From an uncultured Bacteroidota bacterium (GTDB taxonomy: Bacteria > Bacteroidota > Bacteroidia > Bacteroidales > WCHB1-69): 53,315 nucleotides of DNA. The stretch is from positions 1-53,315 of the forward strand of contig CACYHG010000008.1 of NCBI GenBank assembly GCA_902774175.1, written 5' to 3'. Under the pieces are notes generated by a model. It made no database searches and was not told where the DNA came from. It worked only from the letters and a program-made list of their open reading frames with translations. The translations under genes were made by a program, and so were the position numbers. How positions within the stretch are numbered: position 1 is the stretch's first letter; each line of letters begins with the position of its first letter. Positions 37,208 to 45,762 of the stretch are shown here, one piece after another.

Positions 37208-40200
37208 TTACTTCCCTTCGCTCAGCTTCTTGTAGCCTTCGTAGCGGAGTTTCGCGAACTGCTCGGTCTTGGCGAAGAGCTCCTTGGCCTCTTCGGGGAA
37301 GGTCTTCAGCAACGAGTTGTAGCGGACCTCGCCCATGATGAAGTTCTGGAACTTGCTCCAGTCGGGTTCCTTGCTGTCCAGGTGGAAGCCGTTTTGTCCG
37401 GCCTCTTCCTCGGCAGGGTTGAAACGCCACAGGTGCCAGTAACCGCAATCGACGGCGAGCTTCTCTTCCAGCTGGGAGTGGCCCATGCCGATCTTGATGC
37501 CGTGGTTGATACACGGAGCGTAGCAGATAATCAGGGACGGTCCGTGGTAGGCCTCGGCCTCCTTGATGGCTTTGAAGTACTGAGCCTGGTTGGCGCCCAT
37601 TGCGACCTGTGCCACATACACATAGCCGTAACTCTTGGCAATCATGCCGAGGTCTTTTTTGCGCACCTTCTTGCCGGAGGCGGCAAATTTGGCGACAGCA
37701 CCCGCCGGAGTGGCCTTGGAGCTCTGTCCGCCGGTGTTGGAGTACACCTCGGTGTCGAGCACCAGGACGTTCACATCCTCGCCGCTGGCCAGAACGTGGT
37801 CCAGACCGCCGAAACCGATGTCGTAGGCCCAGCCGTCACCGCCGAAGATCCACTGGCTGCGTTTGGCCAGGAAGTCCTTGTTGGCTAACAGCTCGCTCTC
37901 CAGTTCACAACCGTGACACGGGCAGATGGGGCTGCCGGCAGCCTTGGCGTCCTTGGCTTCCTGCAGTTTCTGTGCGGCAACCTCAGCACCGTAAAGCTCC
38001 TTGCCCTGGCCGTTCCAGAAGTCAATGCAACCATCAATGGGAAGGATGGCCTTCTCCAAAGCGGCGACGAATTCGTCCGTGGCAACGCTGTTGGAGATGG
38101 TGTCGTCGTAGGTGTCGAGCCACTTTTGGGTAGCTTCGCGCATCCAGTCGAAAGCGGTCACGCCGACCAGCTCCTCGGCTTTCTTGCGCAAGTCGCTGCG
38201 CAGCTTGCGGTAACCGGTGGCCATACCGAGACCGAACTCGGCGTTATCCTCGAACAGGGAGTTGGCCCATGCCACGCCCTTGCCGCTGCGGTAGTTCTTG
38301 CAGTATGGGGTTGCAGGAGCGGAACCGCCGTAGATGGAGGAGCATCCGGTGGCGTTGGCCACAATCATGCGTTCGCCGAACAGCTGGGTGATGGTCTTGA
38401 TGTACGGGGTCTCGCCGCAGCCGGCGCAGGCACCGCTGAACTCAAACAGCGGCTGTGCGAACTGGCTGTTCTTCACGCTTGCGTATTTGTCGATAAGGTT
38501 GTCCTTGTAGGCGACCTTCTTCTGGCCATATTCCCAGTTTTCGGCTTCGCCGAGCTGGCTTTCGAACGGTTTCATCACAAGAGCCTTCTCCTTGGCGGGG
38601 CATACATCGGCGCAGTTGCCGCAGCCGGTGCAGTCCATGACGGAAACCTGCATGCGGAAGTGCATTCCGGCCAACTCCTTCGGAGCCTTCACATCGATGG
38701 CCTTCATGCTGGCGGGAGCGTTCTTCATCTCCTCGTCGGTCATGACCACAGGACGGATGGCGGCGTGAGGGCAGACCAGCGAGCACTGGTTGCACTGGAT
38801 GCAGTTTGCAGGATTCCATTCGGGAACCACGGTGGCCACACCACGTTTTTCGTATGCGGTGGTGCCAGCTGGGAATGTGCCGTCGATGATTTCCTTGAAG
38901 GCGCTCACAGGCAGGTCGTTGCCGCACTGTGCCACCATCGGGCGCATCACATTCTTGATGAAGTCGGGATCGCCGGCCTGTGTGGGGACGGCAAAGTCGG
39001 TGCTGCAAGGCAGGTTGGCCCATTCGGCAGGGATGTCAATCTTGGTGATCTCACCGCCACGGTCAACGGCCGCATAGTTCTTGTTAACCACATCCTCACC
39101 CTTCTTGCCGTAGGATTTGACGATGAATTTCTTCATCTGCTCAACGGCCAGGTCGTAAGGAATAACGCCGGAAATCTTGAAGAAGGCGCTTTGCAGGATG
39201 GTGTTGGTGCGGTTGCCCAGACCAATCTCGGCGGCAATCTTCGTGGCGTCGATGATGTACATGTTGATATGGTGCATGGCCAGATATTTCTTCACGAAAT
39301 CAGGCAGATGCTTCTTGGTGTCCTCCACACTCCACGGGGAGTTGTACAGGAAGGTGCCGTTGTCCTTCAGACCGCGCAGGCAGTCGTACTTGCTCAGATA
39401 GGAAGGCACGTGGACGGCCACAAAGTCAGGGGTTCCGACCAGATACGGGGCCAGGATGGGCTGGTCGCCGAAACGCAGGTGCGAGCAGGTGTAGCCGCCG
39501 GACTTCTTGGAGTCGTAGTCGAAATAGGCCTGGCTGTATTTATCGGTGTTGTCGCCGATAATCTTGATGGAGTTCTTGTTCGCTCCCACCGTTCCGTCGG
39601 CGCCGAGGCCGTAGAACTTGGCTTCGAAGGTGCCTTTCGGCAGGATGGAAATCTCCGGAAGCACCGGCAGGGAGAGGTTGGTAACATCGTCCACAATGCC
39701 GATAGTAAACTGGTTCATCGGTTTGGAGGAGGTGAGGTTGTTGAACACACTCAGGATGTGGGCGGGGGTGGTGTCCTTTGAAGACAAACCGTAGCGTCCG
39801 CCGATAATCATCGGTTTGTTGGCGGCGGGGATATCCTTGCAGTTGGCGAAGGCTTCGACAACATCCAGATACAGAGGTTCGCCGTTGGCGCCGATCTCCT
39901 TGGTGCGGTCAAGCACGCAGATGCGTTTCACAGTCTCAGGCAGCACTTCGCCGAGATACTTCACACTGAATGGACGGTACAGGTGGACATTCACCAGGCC
40001 GTATTTCTTGCCGGCGGCATTCTCCTTGTCAATCACGGTTTTCACCACATCGGTGATGGAGCCCATGGCGATGATGATGTCGGTGGCATCCTTTGCGCCG
40101 TAGTAGTCGAACGGACGGTATTCGCGTCCGGTGATGCGGCTCATCTCCTTCATGTACTTGGCCACGATGTCAGGGATGGCGTTGTAGTAGGCGTTCTGCG

Positions 40201-40894
40201 CCTCGCGGGTCTGGAAGTAGATGTCACCGTTCTGGGCAGTGCCGCGGGTCACAGGATGCTCAGGATTCAAAGCCCTTTCACGGTAGGCCTTCAAAGCGTC
40301 CCAATCAATCAGTTTGGCCACTTCGTCCTGGTCGGTGGCCTCCACCTTCTGGATTTCGTGGGAGGTGCGGAAACCGTCGAAGAAATGCAGGAACGGCACG
40401 CGGCCCTCAATGGCTGCCAGATGCGCCACGGGAGCGAGGTCCATGATTTCCTGTACGGAGCTGGTCGCCAGCATGGCGAAACCGGTCTGGCGGGTGCTCA
40501 TCACGTCGGCATGGTCACCGAAGATGGAAAGAGCCTGGGCCGCCAAGGCGCGTGCGCTCACATGGAACACGCCCGGCAACAGCTCACCGGCAATCTTGTA
40601 CATGTTGGGGATCATCAGCAACAGACCCTGGGAGGCGGTGTAGGTGGTGGTCAGCGCACCGGCCTGCAATGAGCCGTGCACGGCACCGGCAGCACCGGCT
40701 TCACTCTGCATTTCAACCACTTTCACGGTTTCCCCGAAAATGTTCTTTCTGCCGCCTGCGCTCCACTCGTCAATGTATTCTGCCATCGGGCTTGACGGGG
40801 TGATGGGGTAGATGGCGGCCACTTCGCTGAACATGTAGGCCACGTGCGCAGCCGCGCAGTTGCCGTCACATGTCATAAATTTTTTTTCTGCCAT
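37208..40894 (-). CDS. nifJ: Pyruvate:ferredoxin (flavodoxin) oxidoreductase
   Basis: 1228-residue homodimeric enzyme that turns pyruvate and CoA into acetyl-CoA, CO2 and reduced ferredoxin with thiamine diphosphate. Domains in order: pyrimidine-binding (AAIYPITPSSPMAEYIDEW near residue 27), the gamma and CoA regions, the bacterial-type ferredoxin domain with CIQCNQCSLVCPHAA near 696 and CTGCGNCADVCPAK near 751, then the thiamine-diphosphate domain with FSGACAGCGETPYIK and GGDGWAYDIGFGGLDH. Oxygen-sensitive; indicates an anaerobic life style. ATG 40894 (MAEKKFMTCDGNCAAAHVAY) matches the usual start. Monocistronic: promoter candidate at 40997-41004 and terminator at 37157. Confidence 0.97.
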   Translation of the reverse strand: MAEKKFMTCDGNCAAAHVAYMFSEVAAIYPITPSSPMAEYIDEWSAGGRKNIFGETVKVVEMQSEAGAAGAVHGSLQAGALTTTYTASQGLLLMIPNMYKIAGELLPGVFHVSARALAAQALSIFGDHADVMSTRQTGFAMLATSSVQEIMDLAPVAHLAAIEGRVPFLHFFDGFRTSHEIQKVEATDQDEVAKLIDWDALKAYRERALNPEHPVTRGTAQNGDIYFQTREAQNAYYNAIPDIVAKYMKEMSRITGREYRPFDYYGAKDATDIIIAMGSITDVVKTVIDKENAAGKKYGLVNVHLYRPFSVKYLGEVLPETVKRICVLDRTKEIGANGEPLYLDVVEAFANCKDIPAANKPMIIGGRYGLSSKDTTPAHILSVFNNLTSSKPMNQFTIGIVDDVTNLSLPVLPEISILPKGTFEAKFYGLGADGTVGANKNSIKIIGDNTDKYSQAYFDYDSKKSGGYTCSHLRFGDQPILAPYLVGTPDFVAVHVPSYLSKYDCLRGLKDNGTFLYNSPWSVEDTKKHLPDFVKKYLAMHHINMYIIDATKIAAEIGLGNRTNTILQSAFFKISGVIPYDLAVEQMKKFIVKSYGKKGEDVVNKNYAAVDRGGEITKIDIPAEWANLPCSTDFAVPTQAGDPDFIKNVMRPMVAQCGNDLPVSAFKEIIDGTFPAGTTAYEKRGVATVVPEWNPANCIQCNQCSLVCPHAAIRPVVMTDEEMKNAPASMKAIDVKAPKELAGMHFRMQVSVMDCTGCGNCADVCPAKEKALVMKPFESQLGEAENWEYGQKKVAYKDNLIDKYASVKNSQFAQPLFEFSGACAGCGETPYIKTITQLFGERMIVANATGCSSIYGGSAPATPYCKNYRSGKGVAWANSLFEDNAEFGLGMATGYRKLRSDLRKKAEELVGVTAFDWMREATQKWLDTYDDTISNSVATDEFVAALEKAILPIDGCIDFWNGQGKELYGAEVAAQKLQEAKDAKAAGSPICPCHGCELESELLANKDFLAKRSQWIFGGDGWAYDIGFGGLDHVLASGEDVNVLVLDTEVYSNTGGQSSKATPAGAVAKFAASGKKVRKKDLGMIAKSYGYVYVAQVAMGANQAQYFKAIKEAEAYHGPSLIICYAPCINHGIKIGMGHSQLEEKLAVDCGYWHLWRFNPAEEEAGQNGFHLDSKEPDWSKFQNFIMGEVRYNSLLKTFPEEAKELFAKTEQFAKLRYEGYKKLSEGK

Positions 40895-40996
40895 AATTAT
40901 TTATAGTTTAATGGATGTTTATTGTTTTTTATTACTTTAATTTCCAATATATTACAAAACCCTATTGAAGGCAAGAACACTTTACCTCCAAACTTA

Positions 40997-41004
40997 CAAA
41001 GGTA
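40997..41004 (-). promoter_or_regulatory. -7 box of the oxidoreductase gene
   Basis: TACCTTTG on the minus strand fits TAnnTTTG. It lies about 100 bp before the start codon, leaving a long AT-rich leader. The rest of 40895-41074 shows nothing else. Confidence 0.5.
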
Positions 41005-41074
41005 CAACTTTTCCGAATACGTAGGCAGAAGTTTGAGGAAAAAAATCCGACCTTGAATACAGATGAACTGTCGG

Positions 41075-41383
41075 TTACTTTTTAATCAGTTTTGAAGGAC
41101 GGATGCGGTCAACAATAACCATATCGTCTTCAATATGGAAAACATATACCCATCGCTTGTTATGGCTTATCAAATGGCGTGCATGTGCATGATACCTGCG
41201 AATTTCCGCATATCTGCTACATGGATACAAGTCGGCAAATATAGAAAGAGATAAAACTTCTTTCATCATCGCATTGATATAGCGATTCGCTCGTTCATTT
41301 GATCCAATGGTTATAAGAAATTCGAAAATCTCGTTCAGGTCCTGCACCGCACTACGATGCATCCTAACCTTGTAGATTTTCAT
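41075..41383 (-). CDS. ParE/RelE-type toxin
   Basis: 102 residues of the RelE/ParE superfamily. The beginning KIYKVRMHRSAVQDLNEIFE and the end YVFHIEDDMVIVDRIRPSKL are typical of ParE toxins, which poison gyrase in well-studied cases; the target here is not known. It is the second gene of a toxin-antitoxin pair, overlapping the antitoxin by 20 bp, and both are AT-rich. Confidence 0.88.
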   Translation of the reverse strand: MKIYKVRMHRSAVQDLNEIFEFLITIGSNERANRYINAMMKEVLSLSIFADLYPCSRYAEIRRYHAHARHLISHNKRWVYVFHIEDDMVIVDRIRPSKLIKK

Positions 41384-41546
41384 AATGCTTGTTCACCCTT
41401 TCCCGTAAAGTGTCGAAATATTCTTCCACAGAAATCAATTCTCTGTCGGAAGTTTTTTTGTCCACTATGAGTGATTGCTCGCTCTTTCTTTTCATACTAT
41501 GCTGGTTTGTGGCATATAAAACGGTCTGATTTTTCATTTCCTTCAT
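41364..41546 (-). CDS. Antitoxin of the ParE-type pair
   Basis: 60 residues; N-terminal part MKEMKNQTVLYATNQHSMKR probably flexible, followed by the toxin-binding helix segment LISVEEYFDTLRERVNKHYE. Ends in the overlap with the toxin gene, a normal arrangement that links their expression. The promoter is probably autoregulated. The DNA-binding family is not clear from sequence. Confidence 0.75.
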   Translation of the reverse strand: MKEMKNQTVLYATNQHSMKRKSEQSLIVDKKTSDRELISVEEYFDTLRERVNKHYENLQG

Positions 41547-41574
41547 GTTGAATACTCTGTTTATGTTTCGGCTG

Positions 41575-41582
41575 CAAAAGTA
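41575..41582 (-). promoter_or_regulatory. -7 box of the toxin-antitoxin pair
   Basis: TACTTTTG on the minus strand, 28 bp before the antitoxin start. It lies just downstream of the RhuM gene's end, so the pair has its own promoter. Confidence 0.5.
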
Positions 41583-41622
41583 GTCAAAAATTGGATACGG
41601 ATTTCAGTATTCTTACCATTTT

Positions 41623-42525
41623 TTATTTCAGCTGTTTCCTGTTTTCAGCCTCATCCAGCACGGTCATCTGCAGTATCATTTCTGCGGAAATATTCATTTT
41701 TGAGAATGCAAACAATTTCTTTCCAAGGTCTTTCAATGAAGCGCCAATATGGTACACCTCTTTGTCAATGATTAGGAATCGGTCGTGGATAAAATCACTA
41801 TTTTTTATTTCTATTGGTGTATATTGTGCGTTATACTTTTCAATATCAAGTAGGGTTGTTCTTGAATTTGATTGTGTGATGATTGTTGCATGAACTTTCG
41901 CATTTCGTTTTGAAAGCATCAGTAAAACAGACTCGTCTATATAGTTGTCAATTAGTATGATGTCCTTTTTCGCGGTTTTTATCAAATCTGTGGCAAAAAC
42001 GTAAGCATCAAATATCTGGCCGTTGTAAAACACTCCCTCAACAGGGGGTAATGCGGTGCGGACAAAGAAATCAATTTTTTCCTCAGTTTTTGTAACTCGT
42101 TGTTCCAATCTTTCAAGTCTATTGTTGACCGAGTATCCTTTTATCAGATAATCTTTCAGTACTTTAGTCGCCCATTTTCTGAATTGTGTGGCATTGAAGC
42201 TGTTTACACGGTAGCCGACAGCAAGAATTATATCAAGGTTGTAATACATTGTGGCGTATCGCTGTCTTTCTTCGTTGCCCATGTGTTCCAAAATGGAACA
42301 TGTGCTCTCTTTGTCAAGTTCTCCACTTGAGTATATGTTTGAAATATGTTTTGTTATGGCAGGACGTTTCGTGCCAAACAACATAGATATTTGTTGTTGT
42401 GTGAGCCAGATTGTTTCATAAACAATACGTGCCTCAATACGAATATCCTCTGTCGGTTGATAAAGGATTATTTCCCCTTTTATTTGAGGTTGTTCATTTT
42501 TTTGAATACTATTGTGTATCTCCAT
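41623..42525 (-). CDS. RhuM-family protein with phospholipase D-like C-terminus
   Basis: 300 residues. The N-terminal half holds the RhuM domain: ETIWLTQQQISMLFGTKRPA, then HISNIYSSGELDKESTCSIL and YYNLDIILAVGYRVNS, a winged-helix region found in many accessory genes and named after a Salmonella virulence-locus protein. The C-terminal half has NSDFIHDRFLIIDKEVYHIG and ASLKDLGKKLFAF, resembling the half-site of the phospholipase D-like fold in nucleases and regulators. It stands alone behind a -7 box at 42562-42569. Function unknown. Confidence 0.88.
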   Translation of the reverse strand: MEIHNSIQKNEQPQIKGEIILYQPTEDIRIEARIVYETIWLTQQQISMLFGTKRPAITKHISNIYSSGELDKESTCSILEHMGNEERQRYATMYYNLDIILAVGYRVNSFNATQFRKWATKVLKDYLIKGYSVNNRLERLEQRVTKTEEKIDFFVRTALPPVEGVFYNGQIFDAYVFATDLIKTAKKDIILIDNYIDESVLLMLSKRNAKVHATIITQSNSRTTLLDIEKYNAQYTPIEIKNSDFIHDRFLIIDKEVYHIGASLKDLGKKLFAFSKMNISAEMILQMTVLDEAENRKQLK

Positions 42526-42561
42526 TTAATCGTTTGTGTTTTCATTTTTTTTCAGAATTTG

Positions 42562-42569
42562 CAAAAGTA
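42562..42569 (-). promoter_or_regulatory. -7 box of the RhuM gene
   Basis: TACTTTTG on the minus strand, 37 bp before the ATG at 42525. A clear -33 element was not found. Confidence 0.5.
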
Positions 42570-42604
42570 ATCAAAATTCCGATACGAATCCGGGGGGTGG
42601 GCGG

Positions 42605-43282
42605 TTAAATCTCTATTTTCTCGCCCAGAAAATGCGGGTCATGCATGAACAACAGGTCGATTGCCATCTTGGTGCGGGCGAGCCATTCGCGCACGGTGAG
42701 GCGGATGGTTGTGAATCCTGTGCGGTCCTTCGCGTCAAAGGCATCGGCCTCCACTCCGATGCGGTGTGCAATGTAGAGTGCCCGTTCGTTGTGCCAGTGC
42801 TGCGACACCACAATCAGGCTGTCCTGTCCGAACACCTTTTTGGCGCGCACCATGGAATCGTAGGTGCGGAATCCGGCATAGTCCAATACAATGCAACTGT
42901 CAGGCACTCCTTTCGCAATGAGCGCATTACGCATATCCTCCGGTTCGTTGTAGCCTTTCCGGCGGTTGTCGCCGCTTATGAGTATCTTGCGGTTTTTTCC
43001 GCTATGGTACAGTTTTGCGGCAGCATCAATCCTGTAAACAAAATATGGGTTCAGGTTGCCGTGCCGTCCTAAGCGCGAGGTGCCGAGCAGCAGTGCAACC
43101 CTCCCCGAGGGAACGTTCTCCGTGTTGGTGTGGCATCTGCCGCGTGACCAATGGGAAACCGTCACGTTGGAAACTATTACGGTGATGACGGCCAATGCCA
43201 ATAGGGTCGCAATCACCACTTTCCATTTGCGACGCTTTCTGCGTGGCGTGCCTTTGCGGTTTAAGCGGCTTTTTGATTTCAT
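42605..43282 (-). CDS. SanA/YdcF-like DUF218 envelope protein
   Basis: 225 residues. One membrane helix (KVVIATLLALAVITVIVSNV, near 20-40) with a basic N-terminus places the rest outside the inner membrane. DUF218 motifs follow: LLLGTSRLGRHGNLNPYF, ILISGDNRRKGYNEPEDM, GVPDSCIVLDYAGFRTYD and IVVSQHWHNERALYIAHR. E. coli SanA is linked to barrier integrity at high temperature and resistance to vancomycin; the activity is unsettled. Stands between an unrelated secreted protein and the RhuM gene on the same strand, but without tight coupling. Confidence 0.88.
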   Translation of the reverse strand: MKSKSRLNRKGTPRRKRRKWKVVIATLLALAVITVIVSNVTVSHWSRGRCHTNTENVPSGRVALLLGTSRLGRHGNLNPYFVYRIDAAAKLYHSGKNRKILISGDNRRKGYNEPEDMRNALIAKGVPDSCIVLDYAGFRTYDSMVRAKKVFGQDSLIVVSQHWHNERALYIAHRIGVEADAFDAKDRTGFTTIRLTVREWLARTKMAIDLLFMHDPHFLGEKIEI

Positions 43283-43325
43283 GCTAAAGTGATTTCAGAT
43301 ACCCTATAGTCTGTTATTCAAAAAC

Positions 43326-44330
43326 TTATTTTTCAAAGTTCAAAGGAACCGCCTCATTTATCGCAGCCTGGAAATCAGTATCCAGATGCTCGAACTTCTT
43401 CCCGAATTTTTTTAGTGCAAGATCATCACGCAGCTCATTGATGGCTGTAGTTATTTCTTTCTGTACATCGCAATACAGTTTGTATAAAGCATTCCTTGAA
43501 CTGCTGAAATTGATAACCCCTCTAGACACCGGATATTCTCCCAAATGCTTGATTTTTATGATCTCAGTTCCAGATGTGTCCATAAATGTTTTAACAACAT
43601 CCTTCAATTGCTGTAGGCTGCAAGGTTTATCATTTACAAGAATTTCATTGTCGCTGCTAATATGGATGTTGAGGACTGGGTATGGTTTGTCCGGTTTAAG
43701 AAAATTACAGGTGCTTTGATAAAGCTGCCGGAACTCATCGGTAAGTGTCCGGCAGGTTTCTATTTGACGGAGCAGCACGGCTCTGTCGTTGTGCTCAGTG
43801 GCATAGCATAGGCTGTCTAAGGCATTTACCGTCAGTGTGGTGAGTGTCCCGCCGAAAGGATAGTGAACCTCCACTTTACGCGCATTATGGCAAAGATAGC
43901 ATGTTGCACCGTCGGTTCCAATATCCATGTTTCTGGGTTTTGCCGTTTGTGTGGCCGCCTCCAACAGGTCAAGGATGGCACGCTGTTCGGTTTGGCGCAA
44001 GCTCATCTCGTAACGGAGTGTCTTCGGTTTCCAAAAACCGGTCAAAAGCCAGCTTTTCCAATCGTCCCGGAGGACACGGACATATACCAGCGTGCTGTCG
44101 TGCAGGCTGAGTGCGTATTTCTTATGCCATGAAAGTGCAGGATTGCAGAAATAGTAGCAATTGCTTCCTTCAAATACCGTCTGTTGCAGAAAAGGGTCGT
44201 CGTCAATCCAATCCGCATCTTTGGCAGGAATGAACAGATTCTGTGCCTGAACGGATGTTGCGGCAAGGGCAAACAGCAGTGTGCAGAAAGCGACTGCTGC
44301 GAAGTCTTTATTTGTATGTCTCTTTTTCAT
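43326..44330 (-). CDS. Secreted protein with ExbD/TolR-like C-terminal domain
   Basis: 334 residues from ATG 44330 (MKKRHTNKDFAAVAFCTLLF), giving a cleavable signal peptide ending VQAQ; eight more residues are possible upstream. Residues about 30-210 have no recognised domain. From about 217 to the end the sequence is strikingly like the periplasmic part of Bacteroidetes ExbD proteins: YPVLNIHISSDNEILVNDKP, then VSRGVINFSSSRNALYKLY, VQKEITTAINELRDDLALKK and FGKKFEHLD. Real ExbD has an N-terminal membrane helix with a critical Asp; that is missing here. So it cannot carry the proton path itself. The role may be adaptor or decoy. Promoter candidate at 44352-44359. Confidence 0.72.
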   Translation of the reverse strand: MKKRHTNKDFAAVAFCTLLFALAATSVQAQNLFIPAKDADWIDDDPFLQQTVFEGSNCYYFCNPALSWHKKYALSLHDSTLVYVRVLRDDWKSWLLTGFWKPKTLRYEMSLRQTEQRAILDLLEAATQTAKPRNMDIGTDGATCYLCHNARKVEVHYPFGGTLTTLTVNALDSLCYATEHNDRAVLLRQIETCRTLTDEFRQLYQSTCNFLKPDKPYPVLNIHISSDNEILVNDKPCSLQQLKDVVKTFMDTSGTEIIKIKHLGEYPVSRGVINFSSSRNALYKLYCDVQKEITTAINELRDDLALKKFGKKFEHLDTDFQAAINEAVPLNFEK

Positions 44331-44351
44331 GCCAGAGTGTATTATGATTTG

Positions 44352-44359
44352 CAAAAATA
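44352..44359 (-). promoter_or_regulatory. -7 box of the ExbD-like gene
   Basis: TATTTTTG on the minus strand, 22 bp before the start at 44330. Confidence 0.5.
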
Positions 44360-44399
44360 GTCAAAATCTGAACACGTTCTCCATTTTTATAAAAAAATA

Positions 44400-44427
44400 G
44401 CCTCCGGCAAACGGTGTCACCGGAGGC
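44400..44427 (-). terminator. Terminator of the aminotransferase gene
   Basis: Perfect 8-bp arms GCCTCCGG (44400-44407) and CCGGAGGC (44420-44427) around 12 bases. On the minus strand a run of seven T follows. It ends the aminotransferase transcript 22 bp past its stop. Confidence 0.9.
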
Positions 44428-44449
44428 GTGATAAGTATGAAACAAAACG

Positions 44450-45652
44450 TTATTTCAATTTCGCCAGTGCCTCCTTGATGCGGCGGATGGCCTCAATCAG
44501 GGCCTCCTTGGAGGTTGCATAGGAGAGGCGGATGCAGTTGTCGTCGCCGAAGGCGGAACCCATCACCGTGGCCACGTTGGCCTCATGCAGCAGGTACATG
44601 CAGAGGTCGGTGCTGTTCTTGATGCTGTATTCGCCGTAGGATTTGCCGAAATAGCTGCTCACCTCGGGGAAGAAATAGAATGCGCCCTGCGGCAGGCGGA
44701 CCTTCAGGCCCGGAATCTCGCATAACAGCTTATAGACCAAATCGCGGCGCTCCTTGAACTGTTCGCGCATCCAGATGATGTCCTTGTCGGTGGCGGGGTC
44801 AAGCTCCATTGCACGCACGGTGGCCTTCTGGGCAATGGAGCAGGTGGCGGAGGTAATCTGTCCCTGCAGCTTGTTGCAGGCCTTGGCGATGAAGAGCGGC
44901 GCGGCGATGAAACCGATTCTCCAGCCGGTCATGGCGTAACCCTTGGCCACACCGTTGATGGTGATCACGCGCTCCTTGATTTCGGGGAACTGGGCGATGC
45001 TTTCGTGCTTGCCAACAAAGTTGATGTGCTCGTAGATTTCGTCGGCCATCACATAGACCTGCGGATGTTTCTGCAGCATGTCGGCAATCTTGCGGAGCTC
45101 CTCCTTGCTGTAGAGCATGCCGGTCGGGTTGGAGGGGCTGCTGAACATGATGAGCTTGGTCTTCGGCGTGATGGCCTTTTCCAGCTGTTCGGCGGTCACC
45201 TTGAAGTCGTTTTCGATTTCCGTCTTCACATATATGCATTCGCCGCCGGCCACCTTCACAATCTCGCGGTAGGAGACCCAGTAGGGGGTCGGAATCACCA
45301 CTTCGTCACCCGGGTTGACAAGGCACTGCACCACCTGGTAGATGGACTGCTTTGCTCCTGTGGAGACAATAATCTGGTCGGGGGTGAAATCGAGGTTGTT
45401 GTCCCTCTTGAACTTTTTGCAGACGGCCTCCTTCAGGTCCGCGTAGCCCGGAACTGGGGGATAATGGCTGAAATTGTCGTCAATGGCCTTTTTTGCGGCC
45501 TCCTTGATGGTCTCCGGAGTGTTGAAGTCCGGTTCGCCGATGCTCAGGCTGATGACATCCTTTCCCTGCGCCTTGAGGTCCCTCGCGGCCTGTGTCATGG
45601 CCAGCGTTTCGGATGCGGCCATCTGTAATATCCTGTCAGATAATACTTCCAT
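44450..45652 (-). CDS. Class I pyridoxal-phosphate aminotransferase, aspartate type
   Basis: 400 residues. Enzyme of fold type I that moves an amino group between aspartate (or a related amino acid) and a 2-oxo acid. The N-terminal LSIGEPDFNTPETI is the family start; SNPTGMLYSKEEL and VYVMADEIYEHINFVGKH hold the conserved Asn and Asp, and INGVAKGYAMTGWRIGFIAA holds the cofactor Lys. Arg near the C-terminus (CIRLSYATSKE) binds substrate carboxylate. Sits alone with its own promoter (45692-45699) and terminator. The exact substrate is not settled by sequence. Confidence 0.94.
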   Translation of the reverse strand: MEVLSDRILQMAASETLAMTQAARDLKAQGKDVISLSIGEPDFNTPETIKEAAKKAIDDNFSHYPPVPGYADLKEAVCKKFKRDNNLDFTPDQIIVSTGAKQSIYQVVQCLVNPGDEVVIPTPYWVSYREIVKVAGGECIYVKTEIENDFKVTAEQLEKAITPKTKLIMFSSPSNPTGMLYSKEELRKIADMLQKHPQVYVMADEIYEHINFVGKHESIAQFPEIKERVITINGVAKGYAMTGWRIGFIAAPLFIAKACNKLQGQITSATCSIAQKATVRAMELDPATDKDIIWMREQFKERRDLVYKLLCEIPGLKVRLPQGAFYFFPEVSSYFGKSYGEYSIKNSTDLCMYLLHEANVATVMGSAFGDDNCIRLSYATSKEALIEAIRRIKEALAKLK

Positions 45653-45691
45653 ATAAATTATTTTTTAATGTTAATATTCTTTTAGAAAACG

Positions 45692-45699
45692 CAAAAATA
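45692..45699 (-). promoter_or_regulatory. -7 box of the aminotransferase gene
   Basis: TATTTTTG on the minus strand, 40 bp before the ATG at 45652. Confidence 0.5.
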
Positions 45700-45762
45700 C
45701 TCATTATACTGATAGCTTTGCCGCTTCCCCTGAAATATTTTCCTTTGTCTCAGGTGGGGCGG

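Noticed and set aside
37913..39781. Long open frame antisense to the oxidoreductase gene (622 codons)
   Set aside because: Gly/Val/His-rich with no domain signature; the oxidoreductase on the other strand is complete and unmistakable.
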